Below, piece by piece: positions 47,621 through 58,776 of a stretch of DNA of 64,000 nt; position 1 is the stretch's first letter; every line of letters begins with the position of its first letter. This DNA is from Immersiella caudata. Lineage: Eukaryota; Ascomycota; Sordariomycetes; Sordariales; Lasiosphaeriaceae. The position numbers were made by a program, and so were the translations under genes. Under the pieces are notes generated by a model. The model did no database searches. It had not been told where the DNA came from and was given only the letters and a program-made list of their open reading frames with translations. The stretch spans positions 6,200,001-6,264,000 of the forward strand of contig JAULSU010000001.1 of assembly GCA_030512335.1 (NCBI GenBank), read 5' to 3'.

Positions 47621-48962
47621 ATGCCGCCCTCATCCGCCGCGATTTTGCGGCCAAGAGGCAGTCTTGCGAAGGATAAATTCTCCGACCATTTCAAGCCCCT
47701 AAGAAGCCAAGCGTACAATGACGTGAACCCATCATCGAGAGGGGTACCCACCGCAAGTCATCACAGGTATAGTCTCAATCTCTCCCAATTCTCGATGAAA
47801 TCCCAAGGAGTTAATTCCCATGATTGTTCAGTCTCCGATCCATTGAGTGGAGCCCGCTGGGCAATCTAGTTGCGACGGGATCTGCCGATAAGACTCTTCG
47901 TGTCTGTAAGTGTCCGCTCAAGTCACCGCTGAAAGACGCGTCGGGGGTTCCACGGGCTAACCGCGTCAAGGGAACCCTGAGAGGAACACGGTACGCCACT
48001 CTACAGAATTGAAAGGTCACTCTGCCGCCATCGAGAAGGTGGCTTTCAATCCAGTCAAAGAAGCCGAGCTGGCAAGTATCAGCAACGATGGTGTCGTGAA
48101 AATCTGGGATGTGAGGACGAAAGCCTGCGTCAACGAGGTCAAGGCTCTCGGGGATGCAAATGCTCTCGCCTGGGCCCCTGACGGGACGTCGATACTCGCC
48201 GGGAACAGAGTACGTCGCCACACATGCCTCTTTTTTCGCCGCGCGTGCCGGTACTGACGGAATGCTCCAAGAGCGGAGAGCTTTTTCAGCTGTCCCCAAC
48301 CCAGTCAACAGTGATCTCAACACACAAGCAGGCAACCGCAACCACACAAATGGCATTTTGCTGGAGCGGGGAGAAAGTCTTCCTTCCCACCAGAGATGGC
48401 AGGATACGAATACTGTCGTATCCTGATCTGGAGCCGATTTTTCAGCTGAATCATGCAACGGAGCCTGGTGAGTCGACAGAATTCATGCTGAAAGGTCACA
48501 CGGCTGCATGCTTGACAGCGCAGCTCTCTCCAACTGGCAAGTATCTGGCAACCGGAGGAGCGGACTCGATCGTGGCACTCTTCGACACTAAAGATTGGCT
48601 GTGTCAAAGAACTATCACACGCCTATCCGGTCCAGTCAGGAGTATCAGTAAGATTGTCTATCCGTCCTTCGCAATGGCCTTGGATGCTAATTTTTAACAG
48701 GCTTCACCTGGGACGGCAGTTACGTCGTAGGGGGCTGCGAAGATGGTAACAGCCCTTCGGCTCTAGAACCTCTGACGGAGAGCTGACTTGTTGTGCAGGA
48801 TCGGGCTTAGAGATTGTCCACACCGAAACCGGGGAATATGTCCATACATTCAAGACAGCCGGACCGTGTGAAGCGGTAGCATGGGCGCCAACGAGGTATT
48901 GTTTGGCTTACAGTGATCTGGGCATACTTCGGATCATTGGCGTCGAGACCGAAAGGAAGTGA
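47621..48962 (+). CDS. THO3: THO complex WD40 subunit (THO3/Tex1-like)
   Basis: Exons are 47621..47766, 47832..47905, 47971..48209, 48272..48647, 48701..48745 and 48799..48962, giving 347 aa; all five introns (65, 65, 62, 53, 53 nt) keep phase. The start MPPSSAAILRPRGSLAKDKF is Arg/Lys-rich. A single beta-propeller follows: SIEWSPLGNLVATGSADKTL, then WNPERNTVRHSTELKGHSAA, FNPVKEAELASISNDG, KIWDVRTKACVNEVKALGD, FCWSGEKVF, LKGHTAACLTAQLSP and GGADSIVALFD. The phrases ELKGH, KACVNEV and GGADS are diagnostic for THO3/TEX1. THO/TREX couples transcription elongation to mRNP assembly and export and limits R-loops. It is divergent from RIC1. Confidence 0.93.
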
Positions 48963-50293
48963 ACCCAGTGACCACCTCACAGGCAGCGGTTTGCTCCGCA
49001 TGTGTTTCCATGTCGCAAGTCGATCCCTCCCTTACACCTTGGTGTTCAAGCACTCTCAGGTCATGTGGATGGTCACGCGACTCATCAGCCCGGGCGGATT
49101 TCGTTCCGCCCCGCCAATCGGTTCTGCAGGCCACAGGTGGCTGTGCCGTTTCCGGCCCGATGCCTTCACCGATAGCTGATAGCTTTTGGCACGGCATGTC
49201 GAGTTTGACACCATACGCGGAGTTGTGGTCGGATGGAGTGGGTATACCGTCTATTAATAATACCAACGCTGGTACCCAGCCCGCGCCTGACGAGGACGAA
49301 GTGCAAAACGTTTTCTGAGCCGGCTGCTGCACAATGAGTGAGGGTTTGAGAGATGATAATCTGTTCTCAATTGTTTGATGACCAATCAACTAGTCCGAAG
49401 CTCAGGGAACCCCATCGTGCTGCTGCATGCGATGCGCGAAACCTCGGTAACTAGATGCACACAGCCCCACGGAGCACAGCGCGTGCGAATGGAGCGGAAT
49501 CTAATGCATTGCATGGAGGTTGGGAACTTTTGCTCCTTTTTCCCACGGCTTGACATGAGATGCCCAAATTGCTGGTTGCCCTACCTGGTCCGGATCCGCG
49601 GAACGCACTGTGGGTCCCATGCTGCTGCCTTGTCACTTTGAACACTGCGCTCTGGGGTTGGGAAGGTGAGGGGTCTTTGTCCCCTTTTCCAATGTCCTTG
49701 TAAGGCAGGCCATGGTGACGACTCTCCACGCCAACAGTCCAGCCATATCTGTAACTTAGCGACGAGGGCTTCACATTGCATTTGCGCTGCTCCATACAGA
49801 CACGCGGCGCTGTTTCGGGCTGGGCAGCACTCGCGACGTATTCACCGTGTTAGGCGAGCGAGAGTGAGGTGCAAGACAAGACATCGATCGAGCACTCGAA
49901 TATCACCATCCCAGTCCCAATCTGCAGCCAAACCCAAACCAACCTCCCAAACCCTCCCGCTCGCTAGCCCGCCTGGGCCTCGAAAAGAGCTTGCGATTTT
50001 CGTCGCCTTCAGGTTGCCTCTTGATCGCATGCCCTCCGTCAGGTACTCAGGCACGAACAGGCGCTGAACCCGAGAGAGCAGACCTCACCGCTTACTTGGC
50101 CGTCCGAAGACGCTCGGACTTTCGGCGGTAGTGCTGCCTCCGCCGACCATCTGAACCTGACAGGTGCCGTTGTGCGCCTCGCCGTCCGAAGCCCTCTTCC
50201 GTAGGTGACCGGAATCACATCGCTACACGGTCGCGCTACACGGCGCGGCATTTCCGTGCGCAGGCCCTCGAAAACGCTGCGCAGACGCCCAGC
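48963..50293. other. Upstream region of the Zn2Cys6 gene
   Basis: About 1.3 kb. The left part is the THO3 3' flank, and the right part is the leader and promoter of the next gene. Overlapping frames of up to about 150 codons on both strands are motif-free. Confidence 0.45.
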
Positions 50294-53289
50294 ATGTCGT
50301 CGTCGTCGAACTCGCCGTCGGACACCATCATGGTGTCAGACCCCACCAATGCCGTCGATGCCGACAACAGCGCGACCGAGCCCACCGCCAGAGGCAATTC
50401 AAGCGTCCCGAAGCCGAAGCGCCTCGCGTGCATGATCTGTAGAAAGCGAAAGCTAAAGTGCGATGGACTCAAGCCGAGCTGCAGCACCTGCTCGCGCCTC
50501 GGCCACACGTGCGCATACGACGAAGTGCGGAGGAAGAGCGGCCCTAAGAGAGGCTATGTGAAGGCCCTGGAGGAGCGACTGAGTGCGCAGCGCCTCCTAA
50601 GACTCCCAACGCGCAGACCAGCTGACACCGAGTGCAGAGCAGGTGGAGACTCTCCTCAAGACCCAGGACAACTCGTCCACCAGCCCCGATGGATCCAAGG
50701 CAATGCCCATCTCGGTCGATGGGCCGCCAAAGGCGCAGGCGAACCAGCGCGCTGCTGCGACAGCAAACTTTACCGTTGCAGACCCATCCATTGGCATCGC
50801 CAGCAGCCGGGACATGGACCGATGGCATTTCAACGGAGATTCACCCAACGGCGCAATTGACGACTTCAACTTCAACAGCAACATCAACATGGGTATGGGC
50901 AATGTCGACAACACCTTCACGTGGGAGATGATAGGACTAGGCTTGGAAGAACCATTGCCTCCACAGGAAACGATTGATGAGCTGTAGGATCCCCAGAGTT
51001 GATCAGTTTTCATCCAAGCTTCAGGGGTGGGAGTGCTGACCCCTTTTCCGTACAGGCATCAGATTTACTTCGAAAAGATTCATCCATCGGTGCCGATGAT
51101 CCACAAGTTTCGGTACCTGGCAGCGATGAATCTGTGAGTGCAGTTTACCTCACCGTGGGTGACGTGTTGTCAAACTGACATTGGCATAGCGCTCCAAGTC
51201 AACGACCACCAGTTTGTCTGCGCTATGCGATGTGGACGCTGGCGTGTTCAGTTACTGAGAAGTTTCTTGATTTGAAAGATTTGTTTTACCAACGAGCTCG
51301 AAAGTATGTTGAGTCGGATTACATCAGAGGCTACGGAGAGCACATGATATCCGTGGCCCACGCACAGACTCATGTGTTGCTTGCGTCATACGAGTTCAAG
51401 TGGATGTACTTTCCCCGGGCCTGGATGAGTACCGGTTCGGCGGTACGCCTGTGCCAGATGTGAGTGCCACCCTAAGTGTGAGAGGGAACTCGGAGACTTA
51501 CGAGTGGTTTGTAGGATCGGTCTCCACCGACTCGATGGCACCGGCCTGGACGTCAAGCAGTGTTTGCCATCCCCGCGGGACTGGACTGAACGGGAGGAGC
51601 GGAGACGGACCTTTTGGATGGCATTCTGTCAGGATCGATACGCTAGCATCGGAACTGGCTGGCCAATGACAATCGACGAGAAGGACATTCTTACGAACCT
51701 ACCTGCATCTGACGATGCCTTTGAGATGAGCCGGCCCGAGTCAACGCCGCCCCTCTCAGAGTCTATGAGTCCTGCGGGCGCTGGGAAATTATCAGCTTTC
51801 GGCGGTGTTGTCCTCATGGCATGCCTTTTCGGACGAAATCTCGTCCATCTCCACAGACCAGGAACCGACGATCGAGACCACGACCTCAACGGAGAGTTCT
51901 GGAAGAGGCACAGGAACATGGATAACATCCTGCTTAACACATCGTTGTGCTTGCCGTCCCATCTCAAATTACCTAACGGGCTAGGGAACCCCAATATTGT
52001 CTTCACAAACATGTGCATCCACACCTCAACAATCTGCCTTCACCAGGCGGCAATCTTCAAGGCAGACAAGAACAGGCTCCCGGCGTCGGTGAGCTCGGAG
52101 AGCAAGGTGCGATGCATCACTGCGGCCAACGAAATCGCCAGTATCATGAGAATGATCTCGCACCTTGACCTTGCAGCGGCAAGTACAAAGTCTCAGTTTA
52201 TAGAGAGGAATTTGGGCTGACATGCAAACCAGATGAACCCATTCATCTCATTCTGCCTCTATGTCTCCGCCAGAGTGTTCGTCCAGTACCTGAAGAGCCG
52301 CCCAGACGACAGCCAAACAGCTGACTCACTGCGATTCCTTTTGGCGGCGATGAACGCCCTGAGGAGGAGGAATCCTCTGACCGAGTCATTCCTCGTCCAG
52401 CTCGACGTGGATCTTGAAGCGCTGGGGCTGAGGATTCCCAAACTGAAGTCTGCATTTCCACGAAGCAACGACAGTGTAAGTTTTCAAGTTCTCCCTGGTT
52501 CAGTCTTAGCCATGTTTGCTAAACTCATCCCAGCCCGCGCCGGGTGCCGGAAAGCCGTCTGAAAAAACTGGACGTGGTATGATGCCCTACCGCAACGAAT
52601 GCAACTTCATGAAAACTGCCGACGACGATGGCAATCCGGCCAATGCTCCGGATCTCGTCCAACCCGATCTGGACAACAGCAACAATGTCTCTCAAACACC
52701 CAACTCAACCGGACACCACTCTCAGGGCTGGTCGGGGCCTGAACAAACAGCCAGTCTTCCGAGCCGCGAACGTGGCAGCGGGTCCTCGTATGTACCCATA
52801 CAGAGTATGATGCCAACATATGGCACCGGTGATTTGGATACGGTCAGCAACGACATGTCGGGAACCTCTCCCGATGCTGGGCAATCCAGCAGGCCAACGC
52901 CGAACTCAAGCGCGGCCTCTGACCATCTAGCCCCTGCCGCCGCCCACGTGAGCCGATCCGGGAGGACTTCGTTTAACGCCAGCCCTGTAATACCAAATCT
53001 CGACATGAATGCTACGACTCAGAACGAAGTAGAAAGGAATATCAACGCGATGAACGACTTTTTCAGCGGCGCATCAGCTTACCCTGTCCCGCCCGGTGTC
53101 TCTACAGGTCTGACGCCACAGCAACGATACAGCATCCCCGACACACCGGGGGACTTCTCACTTGGTTCAGATTGGCAAGATATTTCTGCACAACCTGAGA
53201 TGACCCCAGTGGCGCAAGGCGTACTGCGATCGATATTAACAATGAACTCTATGGAAACGATGGACCTGAGATGGGATTCGAGTCAATAG
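50294..53289 (+). CDS. Zn2Cys6 fungal transcription factor
   Basis: Exons are 50294..50582, 50638..50983, 51056..51133, 51190..51459, 51515..52178, 52233..52475 and 52534..53289, giving 881 aa; all joints keep phase. The binuclear zinc cluster has cysteines at 46, 49, 56, 63, 66 and 73 (CMICRKRKLKCDG...CSTC...C). A basic linker, KSGPKRGYVKALEERLKQVETLLKTQ, runs into a coiled-coil dimerisation stretch. The fungal middle-homology region follows, with HQIYFEKIHPSVPMIHKFRYL, MSTGSAVRLCQMIGLHRLD, ERRRTFWMAFCQDRYASIGTGWPMTIDE and SARVFVQYLKSRPDD. The C-terminus is Ser/Asn/Pro-rich, as in activators. The fifth intron (52179..52232) has a GC donor, GCAAGT. The target genes are unknown. Confidence 0.92.
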
Positions 53290-54060
53290 CGAAGTATGTT
53301 TGGGTTTGGTGTTCATTGGGAGGAACTTTTCGTTCGGAGATACCAATGATTCACCATGTTACTTTTTCTGTTACAAAGGGTTTTGGGCAGTCTCAGATGT
53401 GATGGGTATGGTCATATTAGATGCCTGGTTTTACAGATTGGGTTATGCAAAAATCCAAGGGGAAAAGATGTTCGGCGATAGCTTGAGCAGTATGGGTGAT
53501 TTGTAGTTTTAGTAGATACGATGGTTCACTTTCCTATAGGAGGTTGGATGATATTGCTTTCCACTCGTTTTGGGTCAAACCTCCACTACATTGTGGTTCT
53601 GTTTGCATTCAATCTATTCCCCACGCCCCCCATATGCACCCTTAGAACGACTGAGTATTGTAATTGCAATTTACTGCCCTGCTGTTGCTAGATTCCTAGG
53701 CAGTGGGGTTGCGGCCCGTCGCGTAGATCGTCTGAGGCCCTCCGAAAGATCGTCACGATGACATGGCAGTGCCTTGGCGGAACCCTTAAACCCCCGAAAT
53801 CAGCGTCATTGTCAACTGTGACCAAAACAAACTCTCCGAGGCTTAAATGGGCAAACACACTTTCGCCCCAGACAGACAATGTAACCACCATAATTTTGGT
53901 TGCCCTGGCTTTGAAATCCACTTCAGCTACATCAAGTCTGGTCCAAAACGAAGCTCGCCTCGAATCAGCCATTACGAGCTCAACTGTTGTTGCCTTTTTT
54001 TTTTTTTTTTTTTGTAAAAAAAAACCAAAAACCAAACAACAACAACAACAACAACAACAA
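53290..54060. other. Stretch downstream of the Zn2Cys6 gene
   Basis: This is the 3' flank of the factor and then AT-richer DNA ending in a T run and CAA repeats. A plus-strand frame from 53758 is open through the repeats into the next small ORF. Its first part, about 100 codons, lacks recognisable motifs. Confidence 0.45.
53995..54060. repeat. T run, A-rich spacer and (CAA)8 tract
   Basis: Nineteen T, interrupted only after 54013, are followed by an A-rich spacer and eight CAA copies at 54037-54060 that end directly at an ATG. Such tracts are slippage-prone. If transcribed, the CAA run would be either an unstructured leader or poly-Gln, depending on the start used. Confidence 0.95.
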
Positions 54061-54324
54061 ATGCCACACACCCGCCAGCGGCTCAAAACATGGGAAATCG
54101 AAGGGGGTGTCGAGGCGAATAAATACCTTTGGGAGAGATACAATATCCAGCTCGCGGATGAAGAGTTAGCTGAGATTTTCGAATCGAACGTCGAGACCAT
54201 TCAGCGAGTCAAGGATCTGGTGAGGCACGGCAAGATCCGAGAAAAGGGGCAGCAAATGATCGAGGCGAGTTCCGAAGAGAATTTTCCTGGAGCGCATCTG
54301 ACGCCACAACGAGGATGTAATTAA
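54061..54324 (+). CDS. Small helix-turn-helix-like protein, uncertain
   Basis: This is an 87-aa frame from MPHTRQRLKTWEIEGG, or a 188-aa frame if translation begins at 53758. The segment GVEANKYLWERYNIQLADEE, followed by LAEIFESNVETIQRVKDLV, looks like a folded helical, homeodomain- or helix-turn-helix-like module. A diverged copy of the same pattern (NKYILQ...DDEKIAEIHDVSVDDVRQIKEEL) lies in the same strand at about 54680-54800, and a broken start of one (RRKEFEIEGVIK) near 54400-54440. The repeated conservation argues that this was coding, but the copies are interrupted by stops. It may be a small gene, an exon of a larger gene, or the remnant of a mobile or duplicated element. Confidence 0.4.
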   Translation: MPHTRQRLKTWEIEGGVEANKYLWERYNIQLADEELAEIFESNVETIQRVKDLVRHGKIREKGQQMIEASSEENFPGAHLTPQRGCN

Positions 54325-56858
54325 AAACGATACTCCCCCGAATCAATACAAGTAGCCCTACTCTCAACCAAACACCATCCCAATGTAGACCGCCCTCGCC
54401 ACCGGCGCAAAGAGTTCGAAATCGAAGGCGTCATCAAAACCATGGAATACTGTCAGAACTAGGGTGGGGCGAACACACCTGTTGTCTGCCAGCTTAGACC
54501 AATGTTAATAATGATACAAGTGAAGGTTTAGTTCTTCTGCCCCCAGGGTTATTCCTCTAGGTCTTTCCATCAGATCCTCCGGTCTTCCAGACTCTCTTCC
54601 TCAGGCGCCCATTCTAGGCACCTACAACAATGTTTTATCCACGGACTCTCGGGATGTCTTGGAGCCTCCATTTCCAACAAATACATACTCCAATACCCAG
54701 AAGTCGAAGTTCTAGATGATGAGAAAATTGCCGAAATCCACGACGTCAGTGTTGACGATGTCCGTCAAATCAAGGAGGAGCTTGGCGAGGACAAGAAGGG
54801 GGGCGCATGTTCAAACCGCCAAATGTTCCTTAGGAGCCGCCGCTTGATCCGGAGTGGAAGGAGAAAGTGAGGGAGCTGAAGTTGGAAATGGGGCTAATGT
54901 GTGAGCGTAGTGAAGAATAGTGAAGAAGGGTATAAATGTGTGCTTGTATTGCTTAGCAAGGGCTCACAGGGGAAGGAGACCAATGGGACGGGATTCAAGG
55001 CTAAGGGGGGTGGATGGTGGAAGAGAAAACGACAATGTGGAATAGGGGAGATTGAAGAAGGTAGAACGAAGAGTGTTCGTCGTCGTAGCGGAGGGTCTGG
55101 GTGCCGGGAGGGGAGCTCAGGCGAACTCGTTGGGAGGTGATGATGTAGGTCTCTCTGCACGAGATGTCAGTCGTGCCATGGCCGTTCAAACGAGAAGTTT
55201 TAGTTGGATTGCTTTGGTAACTCCTTTCCGATGCTGCGCCCATCGCCGACTGTTACGCTTTTCCGTAACCTGATTCCAAGTGACCAAGACCCTAGCAAAC
55301 AATGCCCTGACGTCGCTTTTGTTGTTGAGGGTATCCCAAAACTAACCACCAACTCAATGCTTCGAGATCCATTGCGTACCTTACCAAACACTGCATCAAC
55401 TTCCATGGATGTCACTCATGCTTCTTGTGGATCTCCCACATTCACGGCCTCGAACGGGGCTTCATGGTGCAAGTCCCGTTGAGTTTGTGGCTGTGGGGGT
55501 TGCTGTTGTTGAAGATCATGTTGGGGTTTTTGCTGAAGCACTTGAATATGTTGGTACCGGACCTGCCTGGGTTGTGTCGACGTTCTTACCGACATCTCGC
55601 TTCTTGGTAAGGTTGCTAGTGGCCGCGAACTCGTAGCGTCTTCTTCGGATCGTCCGTTCGTCGACATCCAGCACAAATGCAATATCGTGATTTGTCAGTT
55701 CCTGAACCTGCAGCAAAATTTTTGAGAATTTCCCGCTGGAATCGTTCAAAGGTTTCCCCGTCATCGCGGGTAGGGGTTTATCATGGATCTCTCCGACACT
55801 AGCACTTCACTCTTGGGGCGCTCAGTGGGTGAATAGACGGACCTGGAGTTTAAGGGGAAGCTCCCCCGCATTTTTGTGGCTTAGCGGGAGGGTTAGGGTA
55901 GCTAGCCCTTGTTCGCTTGGCGCTCACAAGACCCGTCGTCTACATACCTTCCATGGATGTTCCATCGCTTCGTCATTTACCCCATCCTCGAATTCCCCAT
56001 GATCTTCTCCTCACTGATCATCTCGACGACTTCTGTAACGGCCCACAACCGCCTCCTACACTAGGCCACAATTCTAGTACTACCATGTTTTTTTGCCTTA
56101 CGACAATGGGGAGCAGCGATGTCACGAGGGGTGCAGGTCGATAGAGACGCTGCGGCCCCCCTCACGAGGCAGGCCGCTGTTTAGCCGCATGGCCACACCA
56201 GTGAGCACCTCAGGTCCAGGCCCGTGGTCGAGTCCCTTACGGCGGTTTGCTGCGAGCCGCACGCGCTACGCCAATCGCTTCACCGGCCCCTGTCGGCCGT
56301 CCCTTCTCCGCGCATGCCACTCTGCCGCATCCCCGCGACCACATCGAATTTGCTCTATGCCCACGAGGTGCGCTTCTGAGTCAAAACGAGCCTGCCATCT
56401 GCACGGCCATGTTTGGATGCCCGACACCTGCCCTGCACCTCCGGCGGTCATCAGTCCCTCTGACGCGCCACGAGCCCTACTGAGTGCATCCTCTCTTGTC
56501 TGCTCCCCTTTGCTTCTGCGAGGCGTTGTTGTGTGCCTGGGCCGACATTGCAAGACCCGGCCGAGCTACAGGAATCCGCTTTCCCTGCCTTTCCGAACTA
56601 GTTGCTCTGGAACTGGAGCAACACAATGATCGTGGGATTGATCTCAACTTCGCCAGCCTTCAGTGGATTCTACGGCTCGCCTATATCTATCTTCCAAAAA
56701 ACAGCACACCCCTGTTCCGACCATGTACTGGCCTGCAGTGTGTGACAAGTACTTTTGGACGCACCTAACCAACCGCTACCTCCGTCAGCCGAACAGCCAT
56801 CCAAAGCGGCTCCTTACCCACAGCTGCCCAGCTACCCTGCCCACCCGTGCAACCCAGC
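54325..56858. other. Gene-poor stretch with degenerate coding traces
   Basis: It contains the diverged second helix-turn-helix module (about 54.65-54.87 kb). A minus-strand frame at 55516-55764 has the segment ELTNHDIAFVLDVDERTIRR and then YEFAAT...KKRDVGKN, reminiscent of a transposase-type DNA-binding N-terminus. After it the reading frame is lost by shifts and stops. No terminal inverted repeats or catalytic domain were recognised. The rest, 55.8-56.8 kb, has only motif-free frames. Confidence 0.4.
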
Positions 56859-58400
56859 ATGGCGGGATTGAGACATTCCGTGTCTTCATCCTCCTTCAAC
56901 TCCTCTGCGCCGGCCCCGAGAGATCTAACGTTTACACCTAGCTCAGCAGCGACTTCCCAGACCTCGGCTCCAACAACGGCCCTTGTCCCCCTGGATCTTG
57001 GTCCGCCGGGGTACAATGCGACCATGTCAGTTCCTAGCTCCAGGTCCCTCATTCCGCTCAGGCGTCATCCCCTCCTACACCCTGCGCCAGAACTTTTGTC
57101 CTCTCCTAACCTCATTCCGGCTTAGAAAGCTGTATGAACGAACGGCGAACGAGACCACTGTGTTTCTTGGCCCTTGGGATGTGGTCAGCGCCGAGTCCCG
57201 CCGCGTAGTATGGCGGTGCAGCTACGCCGGTGAGGTGCTCGAGCACTTCTGTATGGCTCCCTTTCGTCCGTCTAGGCGTTGACGGTGTGCTTCGCCTTGG
57301 CGCCAGGTCCTACCTCATGCTAAGCCGTAGTTTAGTGCCTTCTGAGTATGCTGCAGACATATTCCCTTATACGTTGCATTCGCAGCACCGCAGGTTCGGT
57401 GATCCCCGCGAGATGGAGCTCTACCTCACCTTTCGAGAACACCATAGGGTCAGATACACTACGGTGGATGGCCTGTTTCACGATGATTACATCGAAGTCA
57501 AGTACGAGTTTACGACTATCGACTGCTCCATGCAGTTTCAGGGGGATCTGAGGGGGAGAGATCTTGTAGACTGGTACGATATCGATGTCGCGTGGTAGGT
57601 TCAAGTGCCCAGACCTTGATATGTTTGACTGAAACAACTTCAGGTCTGATACGCATCGGCGAACGGATTCATATGGCAACGTTCGTGGCTTGGGCACCAT
57701 TCAGAGGATGGTATGCGCGATTGCTGCTGTTTTTGTCCCTTTAGTCTTCCGCCCTATTGTTCCAGGAGCAGGAGGAGGAGTTACCTCCTCAGACCTCCTG
57801 AGACATGCAAACAATGTCCTGAAATGGGAGTCAGCAGCTGACAACAACCACCAGAAGCTTTGGCGAGACCGGTATTCCAACTTCCACTACTTCACCTTTT
57901 ACGCAAATTATCGTCGGCGGTGGAAAGAGTACATGGTGCACGACTTTGATGCCGACTTTCGGCAAAGAGACGACAGGCACCGAAGGCTCCAGCTCAATGT
58001 ACGCGGGGCGAGGAGAGCGAGTGCTTCCGAAGGCCACGGGCGTGACCGGCGTTTTTCGGCCTCGTCCATCTTTCGCCCACGGAACGGAGGCTCCTCCAGC
58101 CATGGCGGCGAGTCGACGGGTGAGCTGCGCTATCTGGGCATTCAGTTTACCAGAAACGACCGGGCAGAGCCAGGGAGCGATGACTATCGAAGGTTCATTG
58201 ATCTGTGGAATTATGCCCACGATTCTGACGGCCAGTACGACGCGCCACCGACCCACGTCTCCGAACTTGAATCGCCCGTCATGAACGACATGTCGACACA
58301 AAGCCACTATGTAAACGGCGTCGCAGAACTTCCCTCACCAGACCTCCTTCCAACGGCCGAAGAACCTGCGAGCTATTCGGATGCCGAGAACACGCCGTGA
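56859..58400 (+). CDS. Hypothetical protein, five exons
   Basis: Proposed exons are 56859..57000, 57062..57229, 57276..57594, 57644..57710 and 57855..58400, giving 413 aa. The last three joints are well supported by phase and splice signals (IDVAW|SDTHRR, IQRM|KLWRDRY). The second intron would be only 46 nt, and the first has a weak donor (GTCCGC), so the 5' part is uncertain. The protein has a Ser-rich N-terminus, then folded-looking sequence (LRKLYERTANETTVFLGPWD, then EMELYLTFREHHRVRYTT and DYIEVKYEFTTIDCSMQFQG), then HYFTFYANYRRRWKEYMVHD and a disordered Arg/Ser-rich part. A final segment, ELRYLGIQFTRND...DYRRFIDLWNYAH, follows. I do not recognise a characterised family. It lies in tandem upstream of acetate kinase. 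Confidence 0.6.
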
Positions 58401-58776
58401 CGCGACACAAGGTCTGGGGCACTGTGCCAGGACTGACGTTGCGACAGGCTTGGCAGCCCGTGCACGGTTCGAACGCGGAAGCTGCCGGTCCCGCAGCGGG
58501 GCCCCGCCCAAACGAGACCGCCCAGCCAGATAAGACGAGGCACCTGGCAGGCGAACAGGTTCGCTAACAAAGCACCTGTCACGTCACGTCATAAGATGAA
58601 CGACAGGATCAGTCAGACCACGTCCGAACTGTCCCATGTGTCAACGTTCTTAAAACGATGGGTGCCCGTTCTATCACACCACCCCCATCTTGGTAACTTA
58701 GTCAAATAGCTTGTCGACGACTTGCAAATTGCAGAATACCACGCTTGAGTAAAGTTAAGGCCCAGGAATCTTGGGA
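58401..58776. other. Upstream region of the acetate kinase gene
   Basis: 376 bp between the hypothetical gene and the acetate kinase start, containing the ACGTCA pair listed separately. No gene was seen. Confidence 0.5.
58578..58591. promoter_or_regulatory. Overlapping ACGTCA pair (CRE/bZIP-like)
   Basis: GTCACGTCACGTCA contains two overlapping ACGTCA half-sites about 190 bp upstream of the acetate kinase ATG. ACGTCA is the half-site of ATF/CREB-type bZIP factors. Binding is inferred only from the motif. Confidence 0.4.

Noticed and set aside
53290..56858. Intact transposable element
   Set aside because: No terminal inverted repeats, target-site duplication or catalytic domain was recognised; only short degenerate coding traces remain.
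57230..57275. Frameshift in the hypothetical gene before ackA
   Set aside because: A 46-nt intron with donor GTGAGG and acceptor TCTAG restores phase, so splicing is preferred over damage.
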